In this document: positions 16,003 to 24,798 of the stretch, piece by piece
Numbering within the stretch: the first letter of the stretch is position 1
How the letters are laid out: each line of letters begins with the position of its first letter
Assembly: GCA_950054535.1 (NCBI GenBank)
Contig: CATLPS010000006.1
Location: forward strand, 1 to 33,470
DNA length: 33,470 nt
DNA from: an uncultured Chlamydiae bacterium
GTDB lineage: Bacteria; Chlamydiota; Chlamydiia; Chlamydiales; Parachlamydiaceae
Reading direction: 5' to 3'
Position numbers and translations under genes: made by a program
Notes under the pieces: generated by a model
Told to the model about the DNA's origin: nothing
Seen by the model: the letters and a program-made list of their open reading frames with translations, nothing else
Database searches by the model: none

Positions 16003-16464
16003 CTATTCAAATGAAGGAATAAGTTTTTGAGCTTCTTCGCCAAAACAGTCCACTAATTTAGCCATTTGGCCAATAAGAATGTAGTCAAAAACAAAATCAG
16101 CAGTTGGCCTTTCATTGACTTGATACTGAGTCATTGTCTCATAAAATAGATTTTTTAATACTTTTATAAGTAGTTGGGCGGTAAACATGGCCCGCATAGG
16201 ATCTTGTAATGGATTAGGCACCAAGCGAGCCGTAGCCTGTTGCATTCTAATAGGAACCTGAATGCTTTTTGACTTTAGCTCTTTTGCAATCGGCCCCCAA
16301 AGACCTTGAGGAATGCGATAAATGCTTAGAGATTGATAGACTAGCTCTTCTTGAAAAAAATTTTGCTGTAGATTTTTATAGCAAGTAGAATGAGAAGAAA
16401 GAGCAGCTAGAGGAGTAAAAAAGAAAAAGGCCATGAAAAGTAGTGAAAAAAAAAGCTTCATCAT
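16003..16464 (-). CDS. Exported small protein, PNPLxDPM family, paralogue 1
   Basis: 153 residues beginning with tandem Met codons. A strong hydrophobic signal peptide (residues 4-22, cleavage near PLAALS) precedes a helical mature part with Cys at about 28 and again at about 140 (VDCFGEE). It carries PNPLQDPMRAMFTAQLLIKV, equivalent to PNPLNDPM and its following helix in the downstream gene. Overall similarity is low, so the duplication is old or the pair evolves fast. There is no strong ribosome site. The gene opens a two-gene minus-strand operon, divergent from folD across a 214-bp spacer. I do not recognise the family beyond the shared motif. Confidence 0.75.
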   Translation of the reverse strand: MMKLFFSLLFMAFFFFTPLAALSSHSTCYKNLQQNFFQEELVYQSLSIYRIPQGLWGPIAKELKSKSIQVPIRMQQATARLVPNPLQDPMRAMFTAQLLIKVLKNLFYETMTQYQVNERPTADFVFDYILIGQMAKLVDCFGEEAQKLIPSFE

Positions 16465-16678
16465 GACTCTGTTTTTAAGTTAAAATAAAAAATTTTATTG
16501 CTCAAATAAAAATCAAAAGAAGGCGCTTTCTTTTTAAAAGCTTTGTCAACCTAACTTTTTTGCTACTTTATTTAAGCCTAGCTGGATGACTATTTTTTTT
16601 TCATCAAAAATTTAGTTTTTTTGGTAAAGTTTAACTATCTGCCCACTTCACCTATCTTTATTGAAAAAGGAGTTTGCT

Positions 16679-17572
16679 TTGCATTTGTTAGAAGGTAAAA
16701 AAATTTCTGAAACTATTCAGATGAAAATTGCTAGCCAAATTACCGAACAGGTTGCCCATTTTAAAAGAAAACCTTGTCTTGCGGTTATTTTGGTCGGGAG
16801 TCATGGTCCCTCTCACATCTATGTTAATCATAAAATAGGTGCGTGCCAAAAAGTTGGAATGATTTCTCTTAAAAAAGAGTTACCTGAAACTATTTCTGAA
16901 GAAAGTTTGCTGCATGAAATCTTTTTACTTAATCAAGACCCTGCTGTTGATGGTATTTTAGTGCAGCTTCCCCTTCCCTCTCATATTGATCCTTTAAAAG
17001 TAACTTATGCTATTTCTGCTGAAAAAGATGTCGATGGATTTCATCCCATTAACTTAGGAAAAATGTTCATTAATGATCCCACCGGATTTCTTCCCTGTAC
17101 TCCTTTGGGTATTCGCACTCTTTTTGAGTATTACGAAATTAAAACTCAAGGTAAGAATTTATTAGTAATTGGTAGAAGCAATATCGTAGGAAAGCCTGCG
17201 GCTACTTTATTTATGCAAAATCATCCATTTGGAAATGCCACAGTAACAGTGGCTCATAGCCATACCAAAAATTTAAAGACGCTTTGCCTATCCGCAGACA
17301 TTTTAATAGTAGCAATAGGCCAGCCAAATTTTTTAAAAGCAGAGATGGTAAAAGAAGGTGCTGTAGTCATTGACGTAGGAACCAATCAGATCAAAGACTT
17401 AGAGAAAAAAAGCGGAAAGCGATTAGTAGGAGACGTGGATTTTAAAGAGGTACAGTCAAAGTGTAGTTTTATTACTCCTGTACCTGGCGGAGTAGGGCCT
17501 ATGACTATAGCAATGTTACTACAAAACACTTTGACTAGCTATCAGCGCAAAAGGCCCCAAGAAAAAAGTTAG
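16679..17572 (+). CDS. folD: Bifunctional methylenetetrahydrofolate dehydrogenase/cyclohydrolase FolD
   Basis: About 297 residues from a TTG at 16679, which has AAGGAG at 16667-16672 and begins at the usual LLEGK position of FolD. An in-frame TTG at 16661 lies upstream of the ribosome site and is less likely. Motifs: YVNHK with catalytic Lys52, QLPLPSHID, DVDGFHPINLG, PCTPLGIR, GRSNIVGKPAA for NADP binding, and PGGVGPMTIAML near the end. FolD converts 5,10-methylene-THF to methenyl-THF and then 10-formyl-THF in the cytoplasm, supplying one-carbon units for formyl-Met-tRNA, purine and related reactions. Length and all motifs are normal. The stop overlaps the convergent next gene by four bases. 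Confidence 0.94.
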   Translation: MHLLEGKKISETIQMKIASQITEQVAHFKRKPCLAVILVGSHGPSHIYVNHKIGACQKVGMISLKKELPETISEESLLHEIFLLNQDPAVDGILVQLPLPSHIDPLKVTYAISAEKDVDGFHPINLGKMFINDPTGFLPCTPLGIRTLFEYYEIKTQGKNLLVIGRSNIVGKPAATLFMQNHPFGNATVTVAHSHTKNLKTLCLSADILIVAIGQPNFLKAEMVKEGAVVIDVGTNQIKDLEKKSGKRLVGDVDFKEVQSKCSFITPVPGGVGPMTIAMLLQNTLTSYQRKRPQEKS

Positions 17573-18255
17573 CTCTTGCTTTTTAAAACTTTTAGACGCT
17601 CTGCAGCTTTCAAGAGATGATAGCGAATATCTGCTTGTAAAAGGTCTAAAGTGAAAAAAAACTCTTTTAATTCTTTCTTTTTTTCTTTTTTAAGATCATC
17701 GGCTTCTTCATCTAGGGCAGCAAGCCTTTTTTGTTCTTCTATAAAACGATCTAGCGTTTTTTTGCAGCATTCATAAAAACATTGCTGCACTTTGCTAGCC
17801 ATTTTTGCTACTGGGAATGAGCTTTTTCTTTTAGCAGAAAGAGAAGAACTTGCTGCACTTGTTTGCATAAAAGAGGGCTGGTTTTCTTTAGTAACTTTTT
17901 CTTTTTCTTCTACGAAAGCATTGATAAAATTTTGTTGTTCTTCTGCAAATTTGGCGTACTCTTCTTTTGATAAAAGGGAAATTTCTTTAATTTGCCTTCC
18001 ATCCAAAAATAGATGACTTGTTTGATCAATTAGCTCTTGAGCAAAGGGAGAGTTTGGACCAATAAAAACTTGCGCTAAACCATCACTGGTTAAAGTGACC
18101 TGTACAAAACGGTCAGCATAGCACTTTTTCTTTTCTACCGTTAAAGAGTTTAAATCAATAGCTTTAAAGCGCGCAGAATGCTTGGCAACTACGTAAATTT
18201 TTTCTAAATGAGAAACAGAAGAAGAAACTTCAAAAGATGGATGAATTTTACACAT
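17569..18255 (-). CDS. Unrecognised charged cytoplasmic protein
   Basis: 228 residues with no signal peptide or membrane segment. Residues about 15-90 look beta-rich (EKIYVVAKHSARFKAIDL). A Ser/Lys linker at about 125-150 follows (SAASSSLSAKRKSSF). The C-terminal ~80 residues are helical and strongly charged (DEEADDLKKEKKKELKEF), likely a coiled coil. It starts at an ATG with AAAGGAG seven nt upstream, a strong signal. It converges on folD with a four-base overlap of stop codons and diverges from the large unknown gene to its right across 173 bp of AT-rich DNA. No family was recognised. The basic serine-rich linker and coiled coil are the only features to go on. Confidence 0.7.
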   Translation of the reverse strand: MCKIHPSFEVSSSVSHLEKIYVVAKHSARFKAIDLNSLTVEKKKCYADRFVQVTLTSDGLAQVFIGPNSPFAQELIDQTSHLFLDGRQIKEISLLSKEEYAKFAEEQQNFINAFVEEKEKVTKENQPSFMQTSAASSSLSAKRKSSFPVAKMASKVQQCFYECCKKTLDRFIEEQKRLAALDEEADDLKKEKKKELKEFFFTLDLLQADIRYHLLKAAERLKVLKSKS

Positions 18256-18428
18256 ATTTACTCCTTTATTATGTTTTCTATTCTATCAAGAAAAAAAAGA
18301 AAAAACAACAATATTTTTTTAATTAACAAAATCTTATTATAACAAATAAATTAAAAACGAAATCTTAATAAGATATAAATAAATAACACTTATCTTTATT
18401 TTTTAATAAATTAAATAAATAAGTTTTT

Positions 18429-20177
18429 ATGACTATATCTTCTTCTTTTGCATTTTCTTTAGATTCTTTTACGCCTTCTTTAGATGAAAATTTTTTTTTG
18501 TGGGACCCTATTTTTATTTCAAATGAAAGACAAAGTACACTAATGGTAATAGTAACTACCTTGATCGAAAAAAAAATTGTTCCCCCAGGATTTTTTTTTA
18601 AAGAAAATTCTTTTTTGGTATCTTTGAATCAAGAAGAATTTATTGAAGAAATCAAAGACTGTGTAGTAGATGCTAATTACTACTTTACCCCAGCAATTTT
18701 TGATTTAAAACCTACCCACTTTTGTCATTTTTTAACCCATTTTTCGAAGTTACAAAAACTTGCTGAGGCTTTTGACCTTTCGCTTATTGCACTTATCGAA
18801 CAAGTAAATAGCCTAAGTAAAAAAAATTTGTTGTTTCTTACTGAAAAGAGTGAAACTTATCTTTTTTTAAAAACAGTTTTTAACTTTTCTTTTCAAGAAA
18901 TCGTTGATGGTCTCCTTATTTCTGAAAAAAATCTATTTTTACTCTATTTTTTTCATCACGATTTTTATAATTTTTATAAAGATGATTTTAAGTTTTTAAA
19001 GCTATTATTAAAAACGTCTCCTTTAGAGATTTTAGATCAGCTTATTTATTTGCACGAAGAAAATTTAAAAAAATCAGTTTTTTTTGCAAATAAAAACTCC
19101 TCTTCTTGCTTTTATTCACTAGCCCTTAATCAGGTAATACGCCAGCTAGCAAGTTGTTTTTTAAAGTTTTATGCTGAAAAAGAGAATCTTTTAGAGGCAA
19201 ACAATAATGAATTGCTTTTGAAAATGGCTTTTCATGTGAGCTGCGCAGATGCTCCTTTTTCCAAAAGAGTCTCTTTTATTATTAAAAAAAACCTTTTTTG
19301 CGATTTAGAAGTAGAAGGACTAATCCCCCAAGAAATGCTGTATTTCTTAGAGGAAGGAGTACAAAAATTAGGAAAGAGACATATAAAGAAATTAAAAGGA
19401 AAAGAGATCGATTGCACCACTAGAAAAATCATTAGCTACACTAAATCCTTTCAATTTATGTATCTATTTGAAAGCCTTTTAAGAGGAATTGATTTTTTAT
19501 CTGACCGCAACTCTTTAGAGTTGATGGGCAGACAAGCGGCACAGTTTTTAATTTTTGAACTTCAACGCTACTCTTCTTCCTCGGAAAATGAACTAGGCAT
19601 TTTTTTCTCTTCTGGATGGTATGGGCATAATGTCACTATTGTGATTAAAAAAGAGAAATACAGTCAGTTTGCGCTCTACATTTGGAATACAGGAGAACAT
19701 GCAAAAAAACATCACTATTCTTTTAACACAGGAAAAAAAAGAGCCTTTCAAAATGGTGTTTGTTGGAAAGGAATAGAGGAAAAACAAATTGCAGATGTGA
19801 AATTTTTAACTAAATTAATTTTAGGGGTCTTTAACACTTATCGCTTTACTCAAAATATTTATCAATGCACTCAGCAGCAATTTAAAAGTTATAGCCAGCC
19901 AGTAGAGGCACGGTTTGATCAACAGTGCTCTACACAAAATTATGGAACCTGTGTCTATAGTAGTTTTGTTGCCGCTACTGCTTGCCTAATTGATAACCCA
20001 AGCATTACAGAAGAGTTAAAGCAAGCTTGGGCGCAATCGATTAGAAAAAGGTTTATCAAAGCTTTTCCTCCTACTCTACGTGCTCCTAAAGATGTAGCTC
20101 TTTTAAAAGAGCTACGAGATAGTGAAAGCCGCTCGCTTAAAAAATGTAGAGTTTTAGCAAGCAATAGACCTTTTTAA
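18429..20177 (+). CDS. Large unknown protein with cysteine-protease-like C-terminus
   Basis: 582 residues, rich in Phe, Leu and Lys, with no signal peptide and no classical ribosome site before the ATG. The first ~370 residues are mostly helical and unrecognised. In the C-terminal part GWYGHNVTIVI places His400; LYIWNTGEH places Asn420, with His428-His429 after it; and STQNYGTCVYSSFVAA gives Gln503 and Cys508. The order His, Asn/Asp, Gln, Cys matches CE-clan peptidases (Ulp1/YopJ/ChlaDub type), where Gln lies about 5-6 residues before the nucleophile. The Asn-to-Cys gap (~88) is longer than in Ulp1. This could therefore be a deubiquitinase, deSUMOylase or acyltransferase-like effector, or an unrelated papain-like fold; no function is proven. 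The stop overlaps cydB tail-to-tail by four bases. Confidence 0.75.
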   Translation: MTISSSFAFSLDSFTPSLDENFFLWDPIFISNERQSTLMVIVTTLIEKKIVPPGFFFKENSFLVSLNQEEFIEEIKDCVVDANYYFTPAIFDLKPTHFCHFLTHFSKLQKLAEAFDLSLIALIEQVNSLSKKNLLFLTEKSETYLFLKTVFNFSFQEIVDGLLISEKNLFLLYFFHHDFYNFYKDDFKFLKLLLKTSPLEILDQLIYLHEENLKKSVFFANKNSSSCFYSLALNQVIRQLASCFLKFYAEKENLLEANNNELLLKMAFHVSCADAPFSKRVSFIIKKNLFCDLEVEGLIPQEMLYFLEEGVQKLGKRHIKKLKGKEIDCTTRKIISYTKSFQFMYLFESLLRGIDFLSDRNSLELMGRQAAQFLIFELQRYSSSSENELGIFFSSGWYGHNVTIVIKKEKYSQFALYIWNTGEHAKKHHYSFNTGKKRAFQNGVCWKGIEEKQIADVKFLTKLILGVFNTYRFTQNIYQCTQQQFKSYSQPVEARFDQQCSTQNYGTCVYSSFVAATACLIDNPSITEELKQAWAQSIRKRFIKAFPPTLRAPKDVALLKELRDSESRSLKKCRVLASNRPF

Positions 20178-21205
20178 TAACTATGTTTATCTAATTTCAC
20201 CTTTCCTCTAAAAATGTAGTAAATGACAGTAGTATAAGAAATTACTAAAGGCATTCCTATGAGAGCAAAAAGAAATAAAATCTTCAATGTTAATGCAGAA
20301 GAAGCTCCATTATAGACAGTAATACTAAGCTGCTCAGGATTTGTAATAGAGCGAATTACATTGGGATAGGTTCCTACAGCATACAGCGCAAATAGACAGA
20401 TAATGTTTAGGCAAGAAGAGAAGAAAGCGCGATGATCTCTGCCAGCTACAATTTGGCGTGGAATATTGGCAACTGCAAAAATATTGATTACCGCTAAAAT
20501 GAAGAAAAAGGGACGCTCTCTTAAAGTTTCTATCATATGAGGCTCATAAATCAATGTAGCCATGGTTGTAATTGTATAAGTAATGATAAAAGCAATAATG
20601 CAGCCATGGGACCGGCTGCGCATTTTATCATGTAACTCCCCTTCTGTTTTCATGAGCACATAGATAGCGCCATGCATTAAAAACAGGGTAGTGACAAATG
20701 TACCAAGCAAAAAAGCATAAGGATGAAGAAGGTCGCTCAACTGACCCACAAACTCTTTTGTTTCATCAAGCTCAATTCCATGAATTAAGTTAGCCATCAT
20801 TACCCCTAAAACAAAGGTAATCACCAAACTAGCCAAAGAAAAAGCAATATCCCATGACCAGCGCCACCAGCTCATCTCCTCTTTACTACGAAATTCAATG
20901 GCTACTGCCCGAAAAATTAAACCTGTTAAAAGTAGCATCACAGGGGCGTAAAAAGCAGATAGCATGGTGGCATAAATTTCAGGAAAACCGGCAAAAAGAG
21001 CGCCGCCAGCGGTAACTAGCCACACTTCATTGCCATCCCATACAGGGCCAATAGAGTTTAACATGATCCGCCTTTCTTCATCTTTTTTGGCAAATAGATG
21101 AAGCATGCCTACACCTAAATCAAATCCGTCTAATATGGCATAGCCAGTAAGCAAAGTGACAAAGATCAAAAACCACAAAAACTCCAGATTTTCAACGGGC
21201 ATCAT
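20174..21205 (-). CDS. cydB: Cytochrome bd ubiquinol oxidase subunit II
   Basis: 343 residues with about nine membrane helices. The start region matches CydB well: LTGYAILDGFDLGVGML, then NSIGPVWDGNEVWLVTAGGA and FPEIYATMLSAFY. These Gly/Asp/Trp motifs are diagnostic. CydB pairs with CydA to reduce O2 to water using quinol; it has high oxygen affinity and does not pump protons. Two Met codons open the frame. GAGGAG within the end of cydA is its ribosome site. It overlaps cydA by 14 bp, so the two are translationally coupled. No CydX-like micro-ORF follows, because the next gene runs in from the other side with a four-base overlap. Confidence 0.95.
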   Translation of the reverse strand: MMPVENLEFLWFLIFVTLLTGYAILDGFDLGVGMLHLFAKKDEERRIMLNSIGPVWDGNEVWLVTAGGALFAGFPEIYATMLSAFYAPVMLLLTGLIFRAVAIEFRSKEEMSWWRWSWDIAFSLASLVITFVLGVMMANLIHGIELDETKEFVGQLSDLLHPYAFLLGTFVTTLFLMHGAIYVLMKTEGELHDKMRSRSHGCIIAFIITYTITTMATLIYEPHMIETLRERPFFFILAVINIFAVANIPRQIVAGRDHRAFFSSCLNIICLFALYAVGTYPNVIRSITNPEQLSITVYNGASSALTLKILFLFALIGMPLVISYTTVIYYIFRGKVKLDKHSY

Positions 21206-22583
21206 CTAAACTCTCCTCAACAAAGTGTTTAAGATCATGATAAAGAACTTCTTTGTCTGCATGAGATTCATCTGGCCCATGATTAATTTTTTTATTCATC
21301 ATATAAATGAAAAGAATAAACAAAAGTACATAGACAAAAGAAAACATGATAATAGAACTTAAAACTTGATTGGCAGTGACAGATTTAGAGAGTCCTTCTG
21401 AAATGCGCAATAAATTGTAAACAATCCAAGGGTAGCGGCCAGACTCGGCACAATACCATCCTGCTTGATTGCCAAGTTGCGGGATAATGGCCGAAGGGAC
21501 CATTAAATAAAGTAGCCATCGCTGCTCTTTTAATCTTTTTTTATACCAGTAATAAAGGCCGGCTATCGATAAAAAAAACATAGCTGCCCACGTTCCTAGC
21601 ATGATGCGATAAACATTAAATAGTACTGGCGCATTTGGCCAATCCTCTTTGGGAAATTGATCAAGCCCGGTCACAGTGGCATCTAAAGAGTCAAAAGAGA
21701 GATAACTAAGTAATTTAGGGACTTGAATGGCATAATCGATGCGCTCTTTTTCTGCGTTAACAACTCCAAAAAGAGTGAGTGGAGCGCCGGCAGTTGTTTG
21801 ATAAAGCGCTTCTAAAGCAGCTAATTTTGCCGGTTGATATTTTGCTACAATTTTCCCGCTTTTATCCCCTACAAATAGCTGTAAGATAGTCGAAATGAAA
21901 GCTACCCATAAAGAAATAGTCATTGACTTTTGGGCAAATTTTAAATGTTTTTTCTTAAGCAGATAATAAGCTGCTACACTAATTACTAAAAAAGCTCCTG
22001 CCAGCCAACAACCAATAATTACATGCTGCAAGCGTACCATAGAAGAGGGGTTAAACACCATCGCCCAAAAATCGGTAATTTCTGCGCGCGCTTTTACCCC
22101 CTCTCCTACAATGTGAAAACCTGCCGGCGTTTGCATCCATGAATTGGCAACTACAATCCAAATCGCACTAAAATGAGTACCTAAGGCCATCATAATGGTG
22201 GCAAAAAAATGGGTTTTTGGCTTTACACGATTCCATCCAAAAATAACAATTGCTAAAAATCCAGACTCTAAAAAAAAGGCAAAAACCCCTTCTGCTGCTA
22301 AAGCGCTGCCAAAAACATCTCCTACATAGCGCGAGTAAGTGGCCCAGTTTGTGCCAAATTCAAACTCCATGACAATCCCGGTAGCTACTCCTATTGCAAA
22401 GGTAAGAGCAAAAATTTTAGTCCAAAATTTTGCCATGTTCAAATAAGTTAACTGACCAGTTTTTATGTAAAGTCCTTCTATAATTACCATGATCAAACTT
22501 AGTCCAATACTTAAAACTGGATAGATATAATGAAACATGATCGTGAGAGCAAATTGAATACGTGCTAGTATTAAAACATCCAT
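21192..22583 (-). CDS. cydA: Cytochrome bd ubiquinol oxidase subunit I
   Basis: 463 residues from the ATG at 22583, with AAAGGA upstream. An in-frame TTG at 22604 lies on the far side of that ribosome site. [20 protein letters not shown] matches the CydA N-terminus, with heme-ligand His18. [15 protein letters not shown] carries the conserved Glu. RLQHVIIG provides the axial His of heme b558. GDKSGKIV and [12 protein letters not shown] are the quinol-loop signature, and FNVYRIMLG the Met-containing motif. The length indicates a short Q-loop form rather than the ~520-residue E. coli form. CydAB is the terminal oxidase and protects against oxygen. In Chlamydia trachomatis cydA also lies next to ybbP (cdaA), so the neighbourhood is conserved. 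Confidence 0.95.
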   Translation of the reverse strand: MDVLILARIQFALTIMFHYIYPVLSIGLSLIMVIIEGLYIKTGQLTYLNMAKFWTKIFALTFAIGVATGIVMEFEFGTNWATYSRYVGDVFGSALAAEGVFAFFLESGFLAIVIFGWNRVKPKTHFFATIMMALGTHFSAIWIVVANSWMQTPAGFHIVGEGVKARAEITDFWAMVFNPSSMVRLQHVIIGCWLAGAFLVISVAAYYLLKKKHLKFAQKSMTISLWVAFISTILQLFVGDKSGKIVAKYQPAKLAALEALYQTTAGAPLTLFGVVNAEKERIDYAIQVPKLLSYLSFDSLDATVTGLDQFPKEDWPNAPVLFNVYRIMLGTWAAMFFLSIAGLYYWYKKRLKEQRWLLYLMVPSAIIPQLGNQAGWYCAESGRYPWIVYNLLRISEGLSKSVTANQVLSSIIMFSFVYVLLFILFIYMMNKKINHGPDESHADKEVLYHDLKHFVEESLDDAR

Positions 22584-22645
22584 TTCTGTCCTTTGAGGTT
22601 GCAAAAAACGAATTCAAAAAAGTCTTTTATAAGAAAATTACAAAT

Positions 22646-22686
22646 AGGTCAAAGTTTTTAAAAACCATTGCCGATAAAAGGTCAAA
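22646..22686. promoter_or_regulatory. Repeat pair in the cydA-cdaA divergent control region
   Basis: Two identical copies of AGGTCAAA (22646-22653 and 22679-22686) start 33 bp apart, about three helical turns. A perfect 12-bp palindrome, GTTTTTAAAAAC (22654-22665), lies between them. All sit in the 143-bp spacer from which cydAB and cdaA diverge. The layout could suit a regulator binding one face of the DNA. No binding protein can be named, and AT-rich palindromes may arise by chance. Confidence 0.35.
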
Positions 22687-22726
22687 TCCGTCACACTTTG
22701 CAAAACATTGTTGTTTAAGGTTTAGA

Positions 22727-23533
22727 ATGTGGTTATTTAACTTACTTGTGCCAAGCATAGAGGTGATCATCATGGCTGTGATGATCTATTATTTGCTCTC
22801 TTTTTTTTGGAACACTCGTGCCATGGACCTGTTATACGGAAGTTTAGCTTTTTTGGCTATGTATGGTTTAGCAAAATGGCTAAATTTTCCTGTTTTAGAA
22901 AAACTTCTTTTTTATGTCGTCAATGTAGCTATCTTAGCCATGCTAATTATTTTTCAGCCAGAGCTTAGGCTTGCTCTTTCTAAACTCAGTCTCAAAAGTA
23001 AAAAGTATCGCGAAATTACGGAATTTGACAAATTTTTAGATAGTATTGCGCAGTCTATCTATCGACTCTCAGAAAGAAGAGTAGGCGCCTTAGTCGTACT
23101 GGAAAATCAAGACTCTTTAGAAGACTTAGCAAATAAGGCAGTTATCTTAAACTCTCGCTTTTCGCCTGAGCTCCTCGAATCGATTTTCATTACCACTACT
23201 CCTTTGCATGATGGAGCTGTTATTATTCGCGGTACCACAATTTTATCGGCTGCCACCATTCTTCCACTCGCCGATGATACCACCTTGCTTTCTAAGTCGA
23301 TGGGAACAAGACATCGCGCCGGGCTAGGAATTAGTCAGCTTACCGACGCTTTAGTGATCGTTGCTTCAGAAGAGACAGGCAAAGTCTCTTTAGCACGCGA
23401 TGGCATCATGACAAGAGGCGTTAAAATTGACCGTTTTAAAGGAATTATTCGAAGTGTTTTTAGCCCGCCAAAAACCCCCATCACCAATAAGTTTAATTTA
23501 AGAGGGCTTTTTAACTTATGGAAAGGCCAATGA
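22727..23533 (+). CDS. cdaA: Diadenylate cyclase CdaA (YbbP/DacA)
   Basis: 269 residues from the ATG at 22727, with TTTAAGG upstream. The frame is open back to 22562, but that part overlaps the start of cydA and looks unlike protein. Three membrane helices occupy about residues 8-75. The DAC domain follows, with catalytic DGA at 162-164 (TPLHDGAVII) and RHR at 195-197 (GTRHRAGLGIS). It condenses two ATP into cyclic di-AMP. In Chlamydia trachomatis the homologous DacA makes c-di-AMP, which can trigger host STING. In other bacteria c-di-AMP controls potassium transport and cell-wall balance. Its stop overlaps the ybbR start (ATGA), giving the common cdaA-cdaR coupling. Confidence 0.94.
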   Translation: MWLFNLLVPSIEVIIMAVMIYYLLSFFWNTRAMDLLYGSLAFLAMYGLAKWLNFPVLEKLLFYVVNVAILAMLIIFQPELRLALSKLSLKSKKYREITEFDKFLDSIAQSIYRLSERRVGALVVLENQDSLEDLANKAVILNSRFSPELLESIFITTTPLHDGAVIIRGTTILSAATILPLADDTTLLSKSMGTRHRAGLGISQLTDALVIVASEETGKVSLARDGIMTRGVKIDRFKGIIRSVFSPPKTPITNKFNLRGLFNLWKGQ

Positions 23534-24795
23534 ACTCTTTCTTTTTTCATCAGTGGCAAAAAAAACTAGTTGCCCTTTTTATCGCTTCGCTACTCTGGAT
23601 TTTTGTCAATCAAACGATTATCACTACTAAAACAATCTCTTCTGTTCCGGTGCGCATTGTTAATCTACCTAATGATCATACCGTCATAGGGCTACTCCCT
23701 AATGGTTTTTTAAATAAACGAATGACATTAACTTTAACAGGTACAAAAGATATCATTGATTTTCTTGAGCCTGGGGACTTAGAGGTTGTGGTCGATGTTT
23801 CTAATCAGCCTACTGAAGGGGCTTTAAACATTACAAAAAAAAATCTCATTAGCCTTAACCCAGATATTAATTTAAGTCATCACATCAACGCTGTAGATCA
23901 CATAGAGTATATTTTAAAAATGAGTCCAACTTTAACGGAAACTGTGCTGGTTACCATTCTTCCACCCATTGGCGACCCCCCAGAAAACTATGACTTTTTA
24001 GATATCTGGCCTATGACCTTCACGCAAACCGTTACCGGTCCTCAAGACTTCGTTACTAGACTCAAAGAAGAAGGACTAGAAATAGTTTTTAATTTAGATG
24101 AAATTTCTAAAGAAGAACTAGATAGTTTACCTCCAGAAGGCCTTTATGATGACATTATTAACTTTAACGTTCCAGCAAGCTGGAAAAAAATAGCAATCCC
24201 CCTTCCTGGCCATCATTTTGAAGCAATTAACGACCCGGAAGCGCAAAACTGCTACATTACTTTTCTGCGGAAAAAATTACTTCCTATTCCCATTCATCTA
24301 CCCGTGCAAGTTTTTTATCCTTTAAAAAATAGTACAACAATCAACCCTTCTACTTATAAGCTGGGGGTTAACCAGTTTATTGATTTAGAAAATGAAATTC
24401 CTACTTTATCCACTCCTCTTTTTGCCAACAATGTTAGTCAACTTTTTTTAGAGGTGGTATTAGATAACCTTCAACTTCAAATTGTAGCAGCTCCTAAGTC
24501 AGAAAGAGAAAAATTAGAGTGGTCTATCTGCTTTGTCAACCAGTCTCATCTAGAAGAGACCTACGTAGCTTATCTCTTTAATCATGCCCGCCCACGCACG
24601 CGTAATAACCCGGCTAAATCACAAGAAAGAGATACCTACCTTCGCCATCGTTTTAGAAATTTTTTGCGCCACTTTACACTTTATCTCTCTAAACAGACAA
24701 AATTTGAATTAGAAAGTACGCTAAAAGATAGTCAAGTCAAAGTACATGTGCCTAATGTGACTCAAGCAGCTGCTACCATTGAGGAGTCCTACTAG
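23530..24795 (+). CDS. ybbR: YbbR-domain regulator of CdaA
   Basis: 421 residues from the ATG at 23530, with GGAAAGG upstream and ATGA overlap with the cdaA stop. An earlier in-frame ATG at 23518 lies upstream of the ribosome site. A single N-terminal membrane helix (about 11-31, KLVALFIASLLWIFV) is typical of YbbR/CdaR, with the rest outside the membrane. YbbR-like beta domains start with VPVRIVNLP and recur (LTLTGTKDIIDFL, TQTVTGPQDFV). In Firmicutes CdaR modulates CdaA activity through direct contact; the same is inferred here. Chlamydiae usually keep this partner beside cdaA. The C-terminal ~120 residues are more charged and are not obviously YbbR repeat. They could be a lineage extension. 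Confidence 0.88.
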   Translation: MNSFFFHQWQKKLVALFIASLLWIFVNQTIITTKTISSVPVRIVNLPNDHTVIGLLPNGFLNKRMTLTLTGTKDIIDFLEPGDLEVVVDVSNQPTEGALNITKKNLISLNPDINLSHHINAVDHIEYILKMSPTLTETVLVTILPPIGDPPENYDFLDIWPMTFTQTVTGPQDFVTRLKEEGLEIVFNLDEISKEELDSLPPEGLYDDIINFNVPASWKKIAIPLPGHHFEAINDPEAQNCYITFLRKKLLPIPIHLPVQVFYPLKNSTTINPSTYKLGVNQFIDLENEIPTLSTPLFANNVSQLFLEVVLDNLQLQIVAAPKSEREKLEWSICFVNQSHLEETYVAYLFNHARPRTRNNPAKSQERDTYLRHRFRNFLRHFTLYLSKQTKFELESTLKDSQVKVHVPNVTQAAATIEESY

Positions 24796-24798
24796 ATT

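Noticed and set aside
16465-16678. Perfect TTGACA on the minus strand in the spacer upstream of the paralogue pair
   Set aside because: No acceptable -10 element lies at 15-19 nt; the bases there are GC-rich (GCGCCT).
22562-22726. N-terminal extension of CdaA by 55 residues
   Set aside because: It would overlap the start of cydA and its control region, and CdaA proteins normally start just before the first membrane helix.
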